Below, one piece after another: positions 1 through 14,347 of a DNA stretch of 64,000 nt; position 1 is the first letter of the stretch; each line of letters starts with the position of its first letter. The notes beneath the pieces were generated by a model. It searched no databases. It saw nothing but the letters and a program-made list of their open reading frames with translations, and had not been told where the DNA came from. Origin of the DNA: Sipunculus nudus (Eukaryota > Annelida > Sipuncula > Golfingiida > Sipunculidae); assembly GCA_026874595.1 (NCBI GenBank), contig CM049317.1:16417382-16481381 (forward strand). The letters are read 5' to 3'. The translations under genes and the position numbers were made by a program.

Positions 1-507
1 ATTTTGGTGGTCTTCGCCCTCTGCTGAGCAACTAAGGCGGCTTACTATTTTTGTTTTTACATTATGACGCATTTTTAGTAGCAAGATAGTTAAGTCAAAT
101 ACTTTTGTATGTGCATCGGTCAGCAGGCATTTTTGCGTGATATCCGTATACAACTTGGCATCCAGGTTCATCAAACTGAATGAGTGTTGTACCGACAAAT
201 GTCTGTACCAGAACTAAGCACCGCCTGTTCTTTTCACTGACCTCCTGTGTATACTAGTGACAATATATCAATGCCGTTGTGACTGCGTTATATGCTGGGC
301 TGTGAAAAATGACCATAGAATAAATCTCACGACTTCTGCCTGAGGTTACACGGTGCGATTGATTTGTTCACAGGAAGATCTCCGAAAACAACCTGCTGTC
401 CCAAATATCGTTTGTGTTAACAAATCATGTATGTGTTAATAAATCATATAGTGTGGACACATGCCTCAGCTGCAGCGTAACTTTAAGAACTTGAATAAGC
501 TTTCGGC
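1..507. other. Non-coding, nothing recognised
   Basis: I see no coding region, RNA gene or clear repeat in this AT-rich stretch. It ends at a long guanine run. Confidence 0.6.
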
Positions 508-530
508 GGGGGGGGGGGGGGGGGGGGGGG
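508..530. repeat. Poly-G tract, 23 G
   Basis: This is an uninterrupted run of 23 guanines. It is the longest G run in the window and could form a G-quadruplex. The true length may be uncertain because such runs are prone to sequencing error. Confidence 0.9.
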
Positions 531-3500
531 CGAATTTTTCGAGTATAAAGGGGTATAACTCGCCTTTTCAAAATTTAATTATATTATGATCTCATTTATT
601 TAGCAAAAATTTAGTGTTTTACTTAAATGTTATGTTGCAACGATCATTTACAGGGGAGTATTGGTTGTTTTATCTTTTAATTTGGACCCTTCTTGTTGTT
701 CAACGAAGACGTGTAAGAAACATATTGTTTTGTGAAATGCTGTCACAATGCATTGCAGAACGGAAAATATACACCTATAGCAGTATACCTTGTTCTTTAT
801 TAAGCTGGTGACTAAGTGACCTGACCAAACATGTATGTTCTGTGGACAAAACATTACAGCGAACCGCTGTAATGTCCTCGAGAAGCAAACTGTTAATAGA
901 AACTGATGCAACATAGCCACATGGAACAGCAGCGAAGTTATTAGAAAAAGACCCATAATTAGTGCCACATTAAACCGTCCATGGAATGTTGATGCATTCA
1001 AAGCAGAATGTAATATCTACCGATAAAGAGTGATCGATAGAAATATGGTATGTCCTTAGTTTTAAATGTAAGCGGTTTTGGGTCGTCTTCCTTTTAGCAA
1101 ATCTCCGCGTATGCTTCTTGGTTCCTTAAGTGTTCAGATGTGAGTGGACCCTAAGTTGATTTCAAAAATATCTGTCGAAACACTCAGTACCCTAATCTGT
1201 CTTTATGAGTGTAAATGTGCGTGTTTGCGTGTTTCCTTGATTGCGTAATATTGCGTCAGACATACCTAAGTGTTAGGAAATTTGAGTTCGGGAGACTAGT
1301 GAAGAACATTCTTTTGCGAGGTTTGTCACTAATTGGAGAGATTTTCGATTCCACCCCAAGTATCCGTTCGTTTGTCAATCATTCTGCAAAATAATTAAAT
1401 GATTATAAAATGTTATCAACATTTCTAAACGATTAATGCTGAATGTATTACATCGTACATTTATACAATCACTCGTAGATCACGTGAAGAAAAAAAAAAA
1501 ACACACGTATGTAAGTAAATGTGGAAACTAAGTATGAATTTGAGTTGTCGATGTCCACTTCCGCCAGAGCGATTTGCGAGGTAAAAAACAGGGAAAGGAA
1601 GGAAAACTGACGGACTTGTTCCTATCGTGTAGTTCTTTTTTATTTGAGTTTATTTGATTTGATATATCGGTGTAACCGTACTTTCATGAAGAGGTGCAAA
1701 CTAATATGGGATATACATCTCGTTGTGCTGGCCATTCCGCAAAAAGAAAAAAAATCACCTTTTTATTAACATATAAGGTTCCGCACAATGCAACTACGCT
1801 AGCAACTGTATCAGCGCCTCTTACACAGGAAAAATATAAATAATTAATTCATTAATTATGAATATATCCCTATAAAGCTCGACATGACACTTAGTACCTG
1901 AGAAAAATTCTAAGCCTTCTTTAAAGTAGGATGTAATCACCAGGCTCAGGATCTATCCACAAGACGTGATTTTTTTTTTACTATTCTTGAATATCACATA
2001 GAAGAATGTCAAAATATAATCATTTTTTCAATTTCGTTCAGCTAAAATTATTGCAGGCTTTTACGTGGTCAATGCATTTATCAGACAAGGCCGAAGGTAA
2101 CACCTCCATAAGTACCAAGGCGAAGATCGAGGAGGCTTTGGGGTTTACATCTCCCTCGGGAGAACAGACATTCTTCCTATGTGTTTTGCGGAAAGCAAAG
2201 GCTTAAATCTTTTCATTGTAATATTTTAATAGCTAAGTTCATCATCAAACAGTGAGACAAGTCTTCACTAGCACATGGACAACGCTGGTTTGATTTTGAA
2301 AGTACAACTCTTAGGGAAAATAGCAGGGATTTATTTTATTTCAATTAATATGATTCGTCTCCTGGGGGTAAAGTAGGGCATTCTGAAATATATCGAAGAT
2401 TTGTGTAACAAACTTATGGATACAACGCTTTCTATTGAGCTTAATAACAATAGAGCTTCTTTGATCACGATCGCATACATAACACATTTATCACCATACC
2501 ATAATCACTAGGAAACTATCAATTAACAAAGTGATTTTTTTGTTCAAGCTGTGAATGCAATTTACACTTCCTCAAGTACATGATTCAATTTCTTATTAGA
2601 TTTCAACCATGCTGGTTATCAATTGAGATAAACAAGATTTCCCATTGTAACACTAATGTGAGATTTCTATTCTCAGGGAATAAAACAAGGTAAAAAAATT
2701 ACATGGCAATCAGATTAAATGACACAGTAAAGCGAGTGTCATTCGTGCTTATTGTTAAGGTAGAGATCCTGAGGTAATTTTATTATTTTTAATTACACGA
2801 TTTGCCAAAGTGACAGAAAGAAGAGAATTATATACCAGAATTTTATAAAAAAAGATTTAATTTTTATATTTCTTATATTTGAATTGAGATACCTATATTA
2901 CCATTTGTAAAATCATAATTGCTACCTAGTTCCTTCTCCCATTGATAATTTGTGATGATTTTACCTTTAAACCTCAAAGTCCTCTGTCACAAAAAAATTA
3001 CTTTGCCACTTATTTTAATAAGATAACACCAAACAGCAAATAAAATGATAAGATGCATCGTGAATTTGTTGATAAGCCTGGAATTTTTAATCTTTTCAAT
3101 AAAATGTATAATGTTTTAAAGGGGGAATCATACCTTACTGTTATATTTAAGCTAGATGTTAGAAAAAAAACACCCAGGGACTGGCGCTCATGCAACCAGA
3201 CAAATATGAGCCCATCTGTGATAAAAGCTGCTTCCGACCTAATGAATGAATATACAGTGGATGACTCTTTCGGTGGAGGTAACTGCCTTCATTTTTTCTT
3301 AGTCTAAGCTATATCATATGCAGAATTCCATTTCGATATGAGACAAGCCAATACCTTCTCTTCATTTATATCCTGTTGTTAACGAGGACCGAAGGCAAGC
3401 GTTCTTGCTGGCCATGGGTGTGTAATTAATCCAATCACAGGTTTGTTACACCAAGGACCTTCAATAGGCGCCTTCGTTTTTGAGTGATACACTGCCGTGG

Positions 3501-5454
3501 GTCACGGCCTCCTCATCAAGCCTGCCTAGCGCTGACCCAGTGTGGGTGCCGACTGAATAATCCCGACGCTCCTCATCCGAGATTCAACCTCACGTTTATC
3601 CGGCTTTAATTCCTGCGGATGACTTTATTTGATATCCAAATATATAAGCTGTGTCCTCCCGACTTGCTTTAAAAACACAGGTCTATGTTGCTTTATTCAA
3701 TCTGTCCATGAGGCAATCAAAACCCTAAAATTGTATATATCGGTACATAGGTTAACTGTAAGGATTGCACACTATACCAAGATCATGTTTAGGAATTCAT
3801 CGGTACAAATGAATGCCATAAATTTAGACTGCGGTTCCCATTAGCCATCAAACAGGGAGATACCCTGCCCTTTCCTATCGTCTCTTCTAGGTTATCTGTA
3901 ATATTCTTTATCTAAGCCGAATAGGCAAGAAGGGGACAAAACTTTCAAATTACAGATATTGCCATCATAAAAGGGCGTTTATTTAAAATAATCCCATGAC
4001 TGATAGGATAATATATTTCATATTTACAAAAGCAAATACTAAAAACGAAGCCTGCAATGACTTTTTTGTTCACTGTCAGGATTTTTTTTTTCGGTTATCA
4101 TATATACGTTTATTCTTATTTCCAATAAGTAGACAGTGTTTCACGTGGCAAAAATTGAGCTATAAGCAATCGTTCTGGTTTTAGAATGTAATAATTGATC
4201 GACAAAAAATATGGCACTTTTTCATTAATTAAACTGTACCTTGGCCGTTTTCTGAAGTTTGCCCAGTAATAGTGGAGAAAGGAACTAAACAGAAAAATTT
4301 GAATCATAGTGCCGATAGGAAAATATGGTTCACATCAACAATACGAAATATCAAACTTTTTATGCAAGGTCAAATTATTCTTTTAAAACATTCAAAAACA
4401 TTAAGGCGAATAGATCTGCTTTAACGTTGCACGGTTTAGGCTAAAATTCCATAGGCAAAAGGAGATACCCGAAAGCCCTTGCGAAACTTATTTTTGTAAC
4501 CCTTACTTTTTTAAATCTCCATCAGGCTTTGGTTTTCGAGTGATTACATTTTGTCTAATTACCTTTAGTGTTCATAGACATAAAAGTATCGCTCTTCTTG
4601 AGAAGAAACTTGCCTTTTGACAAAAAAGATCCCAGGTGTCTGATAACTCTGATCGAGAAAAAGCTTTGAATACCTTGATAACGGGAGCACCACAAGTGGC
4701 TGTGAAACAAATGGGCCACTGCATTAAGACTGAAACAAGTGTCCAGCTGTTAATTCGTTGGTCACAGTGACGAGCTTCTTGAGTTCGTTAATGGTCGATT
4801 TATTACGTGCAGAATCATGCCTCTGTTGTCGCAATAGAAATGGCGATGAGATGCAACAGATGTGAAATTAGGTGGCTGCGGTGTAAAGAGATATGGATAT
4901 AAATTATACCAGAGCAAACAAATAGGCTCGATGATGCGGCCGATATTCAAAACAGGCGATAACATTGCAAGTCTAGATTTAGAATTACATGCATTTATTG
5001 TTTAATGCATGCTAATACTAACACCATAAATGGTATTCTACTATGCGTTCCACCCCAAATTAAAAGCAAGTATTGCTTCATTTCTATGGAAGTTTGTGAA
5101 CATTTCAAATTGACATAAAATAACATGGCCCTTAGATGAACGCCAGAGAATATACAAAAAAAGGAGAAATCCAATACCTTACCGGTGTTGTGACTTACCT
5201 ACTTTTTCTTTACTTTACTTCTAATTTGAAAACAGGGAATTTATATATAGATGTATTAAAACATAGACGTTGGACTAATAAAATCATCATTAGATCGGTT
5301 AAACAATAGGTGATACCATATAAACAATATATATGTCAAAACTGGAACAAGAAAACATTCATGTACTTTATGTTTATTTAGCATGAAAAGGTTTGACTAA
5401 AAATCCTAGAATATACCAAGGTATACCAACCTTGCTTAAGGATTTTAGCAAAGA
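531..5454. other. Non-coding, no recognised gene
   Basis: The open frames here are short (at most 117 codons), lack recognisable domains and overlap on both strands. A slightly more GC-rich patch lies at about 3,370-3,610 but I cannot assign it. Short A and T runs occur, for example A11 near 1,490-1,501. Confidence 0.6.
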
Positions 5455-5461
5455 AATGAGT

Positions 5462-5527
5462 TGCTATGGGGTTCGAACCCATGCCCGCTTGATCAAAAGC
5501 CTTTTCTATTTCACCACCATGCCCCAA
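5462..5527 (-). repeat. tRNA-like head of a SINE or tRNA pseudogene
   Basis: On the minus strand a box-A-like segment (TGGTGGTGAAATAG, starting near 5,518) is followed about 38 nt later by a perfect box-B core, GGGTTCGAACCC (near 5,480). That spacing fits an internal RNA polymerase III promoter. Between them GCTT and AAGC can pair as a shortened anticodon stem around a 6-nt loop, so it is not a standard tRNA fold. There is no clean acceptor stem. I therefore favour a tRNA-derived SINE head or a decayed tRNA over a functional tRNA gene. Confidence 0.5.
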
Positions 5528-5609
5528 ATAGTGTATTGCTCTTGTTTCTAAGCACAGGGGGCTGTGTGACCGCAGAGGAAAGGCTGCATTCCTGTACATC
5601 ATTCCTACT

Positions 5610-5661
5610 TTATATATATATATATATATATATAGTATATATATATGTGTGTGTGTGTGTG
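5610..5661. repeat. (TA)n followed by (TG)n microsatellite
   Basis: About 37 nt of near-perfect TA dinucleotides, broken once by GTA, pass into about 15 nt of TG dinucleotides. It lies just upstream of the TGACCT-rich repeat. Confidence 0.95.
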
Positions 5662-5689
5662 AGTAAATTCAAAATATATTTGCACCTTG

Positions 5690-6160
5690 ACCTTTGAACT
5701 CAGGATTTCGAAAAAGATATGTTTCTTCCCTTATTATTAGGTAATGGAAAAGTTAAAACATTTATAATGCCTTCTTTTAAAGATATGGATCCTGTTACTT
5801 TGATCCTTGACCTAATGACATCTAATCAAAATGGTTCTAGCTTAGTATTGCCATTTATAAATGAAGTTTAAAATCCATATGCCAATCAAGGTCTGTATCA
5901 TCAATTATTATCGAAAAGATATAGGTCTTGTGACCTTGACTTTTCACCTCATGACCTATGAATCAAACGGATTCTCGCTTAAGTAGCAGGCCATATATAA
6001 GTAAATTTTGAAATCAATCTGTCGAGCTAAACTGGAGTTATCATCTGAGAAACGGATTTGTGCACTGACATACGGACAGACGGATGGACAGACGGATTGA
6101 CAGGTTGATAACTAAATGGCACCTGCTTATTCAAACAGGACCCTAATTATAACCACGACC
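5690..6160. repeat. Interspersed repeat with TGACCT and GACAGACGGA motifs
   Basis: The segment holds several TGACCT or TGACCTTGAC words spaced over about 270 nt, then a run of short related words (acggacagacgg, gatggacagacgg, attgacagg) near 6,070-6,105. It closes with an A-rich end (aaaaaaa near 6,165). Repeats of this composition are, to my knowledge, common in bivalve and other molluscan genomes. The family name and exact ends are unknown to me. Confidence 0.45.
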
Positions 6161-6165
6161 TCCAA

Positions 6166-9100
6166 AAAAAGGTTTCATGTGTACTTAAACCAATCAATCA
6201 AGTCCCTACATTGACAACGGTCAGTGGATCCTTTTTGTTTTAATACGTCTCAGAGGGATACCAGGGACAAAGGGTCAGTCTATACATACGAAATATATTA
6301 TTGCTTTATACAGATCATCTGATAAGTGTATCCTCGGCTGTTGCATTATTGTGACAACATGTAATTTTTTTTAATATATCTATATAGACACGCACAAAGT
6401 GGAAGGAACTTTATAAGACAACTTTTCTTTATCAAGCCCTGCTTGCTTCAGGAACTGCAAACTATGATTTTACTTTGAACTGCCTTGGATAACGTTTGTG
6501 TTTCGGCTTTATTTCCCCCAAAACAGCTAATTTCCCTTGATAAAAGTCTAAATCCTTGGACAGCGCACTCTCTGCCACTGTTGTGGTAACCTTGAATAAC
6601 AAAACTCTTCATCACACATAAAAACGGCACTCTTAAGGGATGAAGCAGTGTATGGATATTTTATGCGTGAACGTGATTTAATTAAAAAATCTTGAATGTG
6701 TGTTACAAAAAAAGTTTTATGGATTTGAATTATATATACCTGGACCAATACCAAAGTTAATTTTGTACTTGTAACGTCAGAAAAAAGGATAAAGAAGACG
6801 GCGATATTTTTATTTTTGCTATTTGCTAATGGTATATTACCATACCCTGTATGTATGGTCACTTCTCTCTTTGTATTAGCGCCTTTCTGGTCCTCTGACA
6901 TTAGAGGCTATACGTCCAGCTTACTGGCTGTGAACGAGGAACGCTCTTTAAGGCTCTATGCCAATATTTTCGTCATTTCTGACAACGCCTCATAGCCTAC
7001 AGGTACACTGTCAATTGATATAACCAAAAATTGCTAGCTTTTTAGTATCCTTTCTTACAATACCAAACAAGAGAGAGAAAAGTTCCGATTTAACTCGGCA
7101 TATGAGTAAACCCCTCTGCATGTTTATTGAATTTCTGACCGCATGAACTCAGGCATATGGTTCGCACGGGCTACTGGACGCAGCCAACTTGTTTGCAATA
7201 CAGAAAATGCCTCGTTACCATTGAGACGGAGTTTCAGTTTTGGTTGTGAGTTCACATGAAGTCTCTTGTGTTAATTCACCATTTGTACCCTAATGTTTAG
7301 ATTATGGGCTGTTTACCACAAAATGAATGTAAAATGATGGCAAACCACCGCGATGCTTTCCTCAAGACTGCTTGTATCACGACTCAAGTAAGCTTACCAA
7401 CCTATAATAATCAGTACCCACTGAGTCGGGTTGTCACGGCTATCTTTGTGTATGTATGCGACCACATGTAAATACATTAATTTATATTGAGTGTTTGGAA
7501 AATATTTGAATGGCTTTATATACAGCTCATGTTTTTTTTATAGAGGAACAATGTTCATCACGTCATCCGAATCTACCCATAATATACACCACAACAAAAT
7601 ACACGGAATTTAAATAATGTTGACTCAGTCTCATTAAACTAAAGAGGAAGGTTTGAAAGTAGGCTTTTATGAAAAATAGTGTCCAGGAACAATCTCTAGA
7701 TGCCTGTTAGATGGCGATAAATAGATCAGCCGGCTACATAAAAAGGACCCCTGGAGGTAACCTCTATTAATCACCTATCGTCTAGCTGAACCTGTGCGTT
7801 TTGTCGTCTCAGCCAACCATAGTTTGATGTGCATATGGATATCTCTGTCCTCTGCTTATATATACGATATCGTGTTTGTCGTGGCGATGACACCTTTTCC
7901 GACTCACGCCTGTACACATATGCATTCAAAATGTATTTAAAAAAATCAAAAGAACTATCCATATATAGGGTGAAATTCTTGCTTTAATATAACAATCACC
8001 ATTGTCAATATTATTGTCATCATCATTTCCCCTTCTCAACGGCGTTAAACATCACAATCTCAACTATCTGTTTGTCTTTCTGGCTGGTTGTCTGTTATAC
8101 ATACAACATATATTGTTTAAGCTTTGTTTATGTTTTTTTCACGAACACTGGTGGAGGGTTACTAACTCGGAAAGTAGTGCAACTGCGACATATGTCTCGG
8201 AAGTTTTACCATTACAGAGACTGTCCAACAATATTGAAAGGTTCTAATACTGTTTTTCTGGTCATGATTTTATTTTATTATTTTTGAAACTATTGTAAGT
8301 TTATCAAACGTCAAATCTACGATTATGTAGGCAAAAAATGGTACCAGGGCCAGATATTTATAAATGGAATGTTCGCCAGGTACATAGCGTCTGTCCTTTA
8401 CCAGGATCGATTATGCCTGGGGTTTTGACCGCCTGACATTTTAAACGACCTTTCGACAGGCGTGACAGACATATACAATGGACAGGTGTAGATTGTATCT
8501 TATGATTTTGAACCTTTGCTTTGAAACTACTATGTCTATACTGAGCATCGCGACCGTTTTTTTTTTCTTTGTGACAGTATCGTCTTACACATCCCTTGGA
8601 GGTACAAAGAATAGCACAAACCATCCTTTTGAATTGAAAAGCAGATTTTCCCAGGTTTCAGCGTCTCCTTTGATATACACAATTCTTGGTCACTTTAAAC
8701 CGTACATATTGTCGCTTGTCTTCAGAATCAGTAGGGTACACATTACGCCAGCCGTTACCCGTAATCAGATTTTCTGCCCACCAATCTGATGATTGAGAAT
8801 ATACCCTCCACGAAAAGATGGCAAAAGCTTGTGTTATTTCTAAAATATTACCACTGCCTTCCTAATAAGTAGGAATGACGGGCGAGGCAGGATCAACAAA
8901 CCTTCATAACACCTATTCTGTCTGTCTCTCCGAATAGGATAAGATATGCATGTGATATATGTTGACAAGCCAAACAAATAAAAGGTACATGAAAAATGAC
9001 ACGAAATATTACACTAAGACAGTAAATAAAGTTAAAAAAAATATTGGTATCATACATACACGGCTATTTAAGGCTATTTTTATTTTGTTGTTATCGTCCT

Positions 9101-12100
9101 ATAGCATCACGTCTTATTAACGTTAAAAAAAAACAACAGAACCGATCCACGAGCTTCCGGTCTCAGAGCTTACAACATTTATTCGAAGATAATATGACTC
9201 TTCTAACGCCTTGGTCACAGTTTAGTTTATGCTTTGTTATTTAGGTATTTATTTAGAGCTACCCACAGGCTCTGCTTTCATCGGAATTACAATTCTTCTG
9301 TTTTTTTTTTGTTGCTACTGCTTTTTTTTAGGTGTTTTCCGCTTTAATCTTGTCTATGATTAGGTGTAATGCTATTCACCTGTCCCTGGCCTAGTTAATA
9401 ACATATCTAGTTTCTTTACAAAATAAGAGTAGCGCTTGCAAGTCAAAACTAAAGGTTAGAGCCGACCCGAATGCAAACAGTTCCATTTTACAATGCCTTG
9501 TCACTTGTCAAGAATAGGCTAGAGGCGAAGCGTGGTTTAGGCGCTGGACTTATGACCAAAGGCTGCGCTAATACTCATAGCCGATGAGTTTACCACAAGG
9601 ATGAGCACTCTCGAACTAACAGAGAATTGTTACCGGTCATTCTGCCTAATACGGCTGCTTGGATATAATGATCATCATGGAGCCGAGGAGAACGACAAGA
9701 ATGAACAGGTCTGATCTACAGGAAGGCAAAGTTTAAAAGTCCTTTGAGACTGGTATCGTTGGTGATATCAAGCTTTAAACCCAACTTTACCTTTAAGCTA
9801 AGCCATCCGCATTGTATTGCACAATTTTGTCAATGTCAGAAACTCTATTGTTTATTTCCCAGACAAAGCGAGATATGGATTGGATAATGTTTTACATAGT
9901 TATCCAAACAAAACTTGTCCTTTTATTCCCAATCAAAAAGCTTAACAACCCGGAATACAGATTTCATTTGACAAGAACCTGGTATGGAAGCACACAATAA
10001 ACAAACATGCTAAACTGTATTATTCGATCATGGTTCGTTAAAAGTGCTGGTATCATAGCATTTAATGATTGAAGTCCACCAGGCAGGAAAATAAACCCAG
10101 TAGAACACAGAAGGACACAAATGAAGATTTAGGAACTGACCTAAATAATTAAAGTCTAATCCATTTATGACAGTTTAGTCACACTTACAATTTTGCCATA
10201 TTTTCATAACTTCGCAGATAAATTCCTTAAAGTGAGTGCGTTCTATAACCCGGCTTAAATTTATGGAGGGGATGCAATTAAGCTTTCAGCCAAACGACTC
10301 GTCGAAATTTTAAAAAGCCTATGGATAAAGAAAAAAAAATAAGGCAAATGACACAAGTGAGTGTAGCTCCATTATATGAAGTGATCACTGAGGCGGGATC
10401 ACGATGACTTATTGTGTATCCCCTCTCTGTATATACACAATAATGCAAAATAATGAAATCACTAAAAAGGATCATAGCATCATAAAATAATTTAAGAAGA
10501 AATTTTAATTAACTTAACTTTTCCGACAGAACAGAAACTGTTGATAACATGATTTTATGATAACTGGTGTTCAAAATTCATTTCTAGACCTTTCAGTCGA
10601 AGTTAAAAAAAAATCTGTGTGCGTCAGTTTGTGCCTACCAACAATTCACATTAAGAATTAAACCGCGGCTCCCAAGACCATAATTTCGAAAGTGTGAGAT
10701 CATATGTTTAGCTATTTTGTTTCTGCTTAAACAATTGTTTTGAAATATAATAGGGATATAGACATAAGGTTTATAAGTGTCTGAAATATATTTTTTTTTA
10801 GAATTGAGATTAACTTATAAAAAAGAGAAGGTTAAAGTTCCGTTTGATAGCTGGTGTCGAGGGGCTATCTGGAGACCTCCCATTAGTTGTCAAACGGATT
10901 TATGTGTTTTGCCCCCAGACAAAACGAAGAATTCACAATAAGAAGGACTATTATAAAAGCCGAGTATGACTGGACGCTAATTTGGTCAGCGTGACAACCG
11001 AATTAGATTTTATTTAACGATACCATAGACGCATATTAATTCTCTGAAATGGACTCATTATGTTTTCTCTGTTAGGAATTCAATGACCCATCTTTACTCG
11101 TGTTTAGCGTTTTGCAATTTTTAAACTATCAACGTATACTTGTCCGAGGTGAATATTATGCAAAATGTGTTTTCTTTGGATATAACATCGACCATGCAGC
11201 ATTTCTTATTACAAGAGCAATGGCCTAACTTATAATTTTACAAAGTTAAACTTATACTCAAACATTAAACTAAAAATTACGAACGTTGAGCATAAACACC
11301 TAAAGGCTGAGGAAACTGGATGGCTAAGTATTTGCCACATGCATATGCTTATTGCTTCAGATAGCAATGTAGAAAATGGCCTCCATTCCATTCATTTTCA
11401 GAACAAAATTATGTTAGCCCTGTAATCGGGATTTTTTGTTTCGAAAACTTAAACTGACTGCATTCTTCCCTTGGACATTTAATGGCCACCGTTCGACCGG
11501 AAAATTGTCGTTTATAAAATCTTCTGACCTGTGATTCCGCTTTGGGAATGGTACTCCATTATGTGTCCTTGGCTTCGGCCTCTGCTTCACCCGAGAGATA
11601 TCCATCTCCATAAGCAAGCTCAGCTGGTAATGTACTGTGGCAGGTGACACTTTGCATTCTTCGCTCCCCCTTTTCCAAAAGTAGCATTTGGTATTTAAGC
11701 TAAGATGCCTGAAAGCCATCAGGGGTCTAGTGACGAACTGTCTCGGAATTCTTAATTCATCTTCATAAATCAAACTAGGCAAATAATTGAAAAGAGCGTG
11801 TCTAATAAGTTTAAATCTCACTGATAGGTACAGTTATGGTTTGCATGAAAATTATATTTGATTTAAAACCAGCTTTTTGCCTGAATGGTCGTAATAATAA
11901 GAGGTAAAACATATTCAAAGCATGATATTTACTGCAAAGAAGGAGTATTAAAAAGTATCATGTAAGATAGGCGCTCTCTGAAGATCATGGGTGTTCCCTT
12001 GTCTTTTCTTTAATATACAGATATATAATAGTACTTAACTTTTTCCTGATGTCCATGAAGTTTCGTGATGAAAACGTTAACTTGGGTAAAACATAATGTC

Positions 12101-13740
12101 ATAACATAATAAAAAGATCAGTGAATTGTGTATACACCCGACACCGTCTTTCGCGGCATTATATACAGTTTTCATAATACTTACTGACAATATGCAATAT
12201 GACTGCAAACCGTGTCTTCAACATGTATTCAATGGGGATGCATATAATTTCCATTCGGTTTTGATTTCCCAAGGTGTATTATTATTGAGTATGGCCATAA
12301 GTACATCATGACGTCATCAACCGAGACTGGATAGTTAATGCTATACATATTATAAAAGATACAAGACTGGCCTAGTCGATGCGATGGTCAAAACGTAATA
12401 CCTCCCAATAACAGAACTATCAAACTTACTTTGCTGTGACGCAAAACTTTAATCAGGTACTGTCACCTGTTGCAACATATATAACTCAAGAAAAGCTCTA
12501 CTGACCTCCGCCGTAATTGATGGTCTTTCCACAAATATTTTTCAAAACTAACATGGTTAATTTAGTCATTGCCTAGTTGTGGGCTTCCAGTGGCTACTCA
12601 TATTCCCATTTAATATTTTTAAGCCCTCGCCTATGTTCAGTTCAGCCAGACTTTCAACACTATAATCATCAGCCTCGGTTTTCCCGTTTCTTAAAACATC
12701 TGTCTTCCAAGTGGACCTGTTTAAACAAAATGTCACAAACTCTTGCTCAGCCATTCAGCGTGAGATATTCAGGTGTACACGCGACGAACGCAGTTAAAAT
12801 GTTATACATGTACCCGCTGGTTGAAGGGATTAAGACGATTCGCGTGTTGACAACTTCGGAGTGGCTTGTATTGGAGGAAAACAATACGCTGTTTATTGCT
12901 TTGTAAGCTTGGTAAAGGTACTATTGTAAAAAAGTGTTGCGATAGTATCCATAATACACTTACTTTTGACACATTGACCGTAATATTCGTACAACAGAGA
13001 TATAATATAGGAGACGTACGAAGGTTCGTGTATGTTTTACCTTAATACATGATTTCTCTGCAAATGTTATCAAGAGGGTTGAGCTGTCTATTTTCCATAT
13101 ATCGGACCGCTGTTGGCGTTCTCATAGCAACAATGGAATTCGTGTGAGGCGTGATGGCTTTTGGCAAATGAGGGAGAGTTGTCAGGTCCTCGAAGAGCCT
13201 CGTGATGCCGTTATATTCAAATATCAGGGATTCACCATATATACTTTACAAGAGCTTGCACTGAGTTACGTCTATCGGTACATGGGATAACGTTTTATTG
13301 AAAGCATTATATTAGTAAAAATACTAAAACCCTGGCAGGGCTAAAAGATAATAATTACCTTTAAGTTCAATACTGGTAATACTTACAATCTGGGAAAATA
13401 GTTCATATTCTAACCTCCCTTGTATCATATATCCGATGAATGAATAAGGAATCAAGAAAACTAGGGCCACCGGCTCAATGACAATTTTACATTACTATAT
13501 ATGATCAACTCTATATGTTCAGAAAGTATATTGAAGTGTATGAGACATATGTTACCAAAGGAGATTAATTTAACAATGATACAAGGCAAATGTGTCATAC
13601 ATTATATATAATATAATATAATGTTATAAATAATAAATAATATGTAAGTATTACTTAAATAATATACTTTTTTGCTAAAACCAGAGAAAATTCCACACTG
13701 ACCAAATAAATGAAAGAACTAATAAAAATCCTTCCTGGTT
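6166..13740. other. Non-coding, no recognised gene
   Basis: No frame here has recognisable domains. The longest is a 135-codon frame on the minus strand at 11,414-11,821, which has no family hallmark or partner frame. A weak tRNA-like stretch lies at about 9,531-9,580 (tggtttaggcgctgg) but it lacks a usable box B. I see no long internal duplications within this stretch. Confidence 0.55.
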
Positions 13741-13872
13741 TTTAAGAGTGAAAGTGATTAGAATGACTTAAAGCAACAACGAATTGATAGCGGTACATCT
13801 TCTTTGTACTGAGAGAATATACCCCTCCCATGGCAAACATGTCGGCTTAAGAACTGAGATATGGTCCCGCTG
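13741..13872 (+). repeat. Partial copy of segment a of the S duplication
   Basis: The segment is collinear with about 23,293-23,425 in S1 and 34,555-34,650 in S2. Shared words include gaattgatagcggtacatc, cctcccatggcaaacatg and cttaagaactgaga. It lacks the rest of segment a, so it is a truncated or dispersed copy outside the main duplicated blocks. Confidence 0.75.
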
Positions 13873-14029
13873 GTAATTAAATAGGGTTAAACTACCGTGG
13901 TCAATGACCATCTGACCGTACACCAGAAAGAAGTTCAAGGTGGCCGACTGCCTGAAAATACGCTAGTAACATGTTCATAGTGATGTTCCGCCTGACGATA
14001 CACTAATAAAACGTACACACACACACTCA

Positions 14030-14033
<4 letters not shown>

Positions 14034-14078
<45 letters not shown>
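14034..14078. repeat. (TA)n microsatellite
   Basis: About 45 nt of perfect TA dinucleotides. Confidence 0.95.
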
Positions 14079-14079
<1 letters not shown>

Positions 14080-14248
14080 CAAAGTAATACATATAGAAAT
14101 TCAATACATCATAGTGAAAGTGCTCAACCATGCAGGGGAGCATTAATAATGTATCGAAAACAGTTTTACTGAAGAGTGAGTCGGCTAATCAGCTGTACTT
14201 ACGAAACAGTTCTGTCCTACATGAATAAAAACTAACTGTATACGGTAC

Positions 14249-14250
<2 letters not shown>

Positions 14251-14343
<93 letters not shown>
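14251..14343. repeat. (TA)n then (GA)n compound microsatellite
   Basis: About 55 nt of TA dinucleotides run directly into about 38 nt of GA dinucleotides. The long Tyr-Ile and Ser-Leu frame read across it on the minus strand is a repeat artefact. Confidence 0.95.

Positions 14344-14347
<4 letters not shown>

Noticed and set aside
9531-9580. Possible tRNA-like stretch (tggtttaggcgctgg)
   Set aside because: No usable box B follows, so a SINE or tRNA call is not supported.
11414-11821. 135-codon open frame on the minus strand
   Set aside because: No family hallmark, no neighbour gene and no splice context that I can support. It is longer than most chance frames here, but not enough to call a gene.
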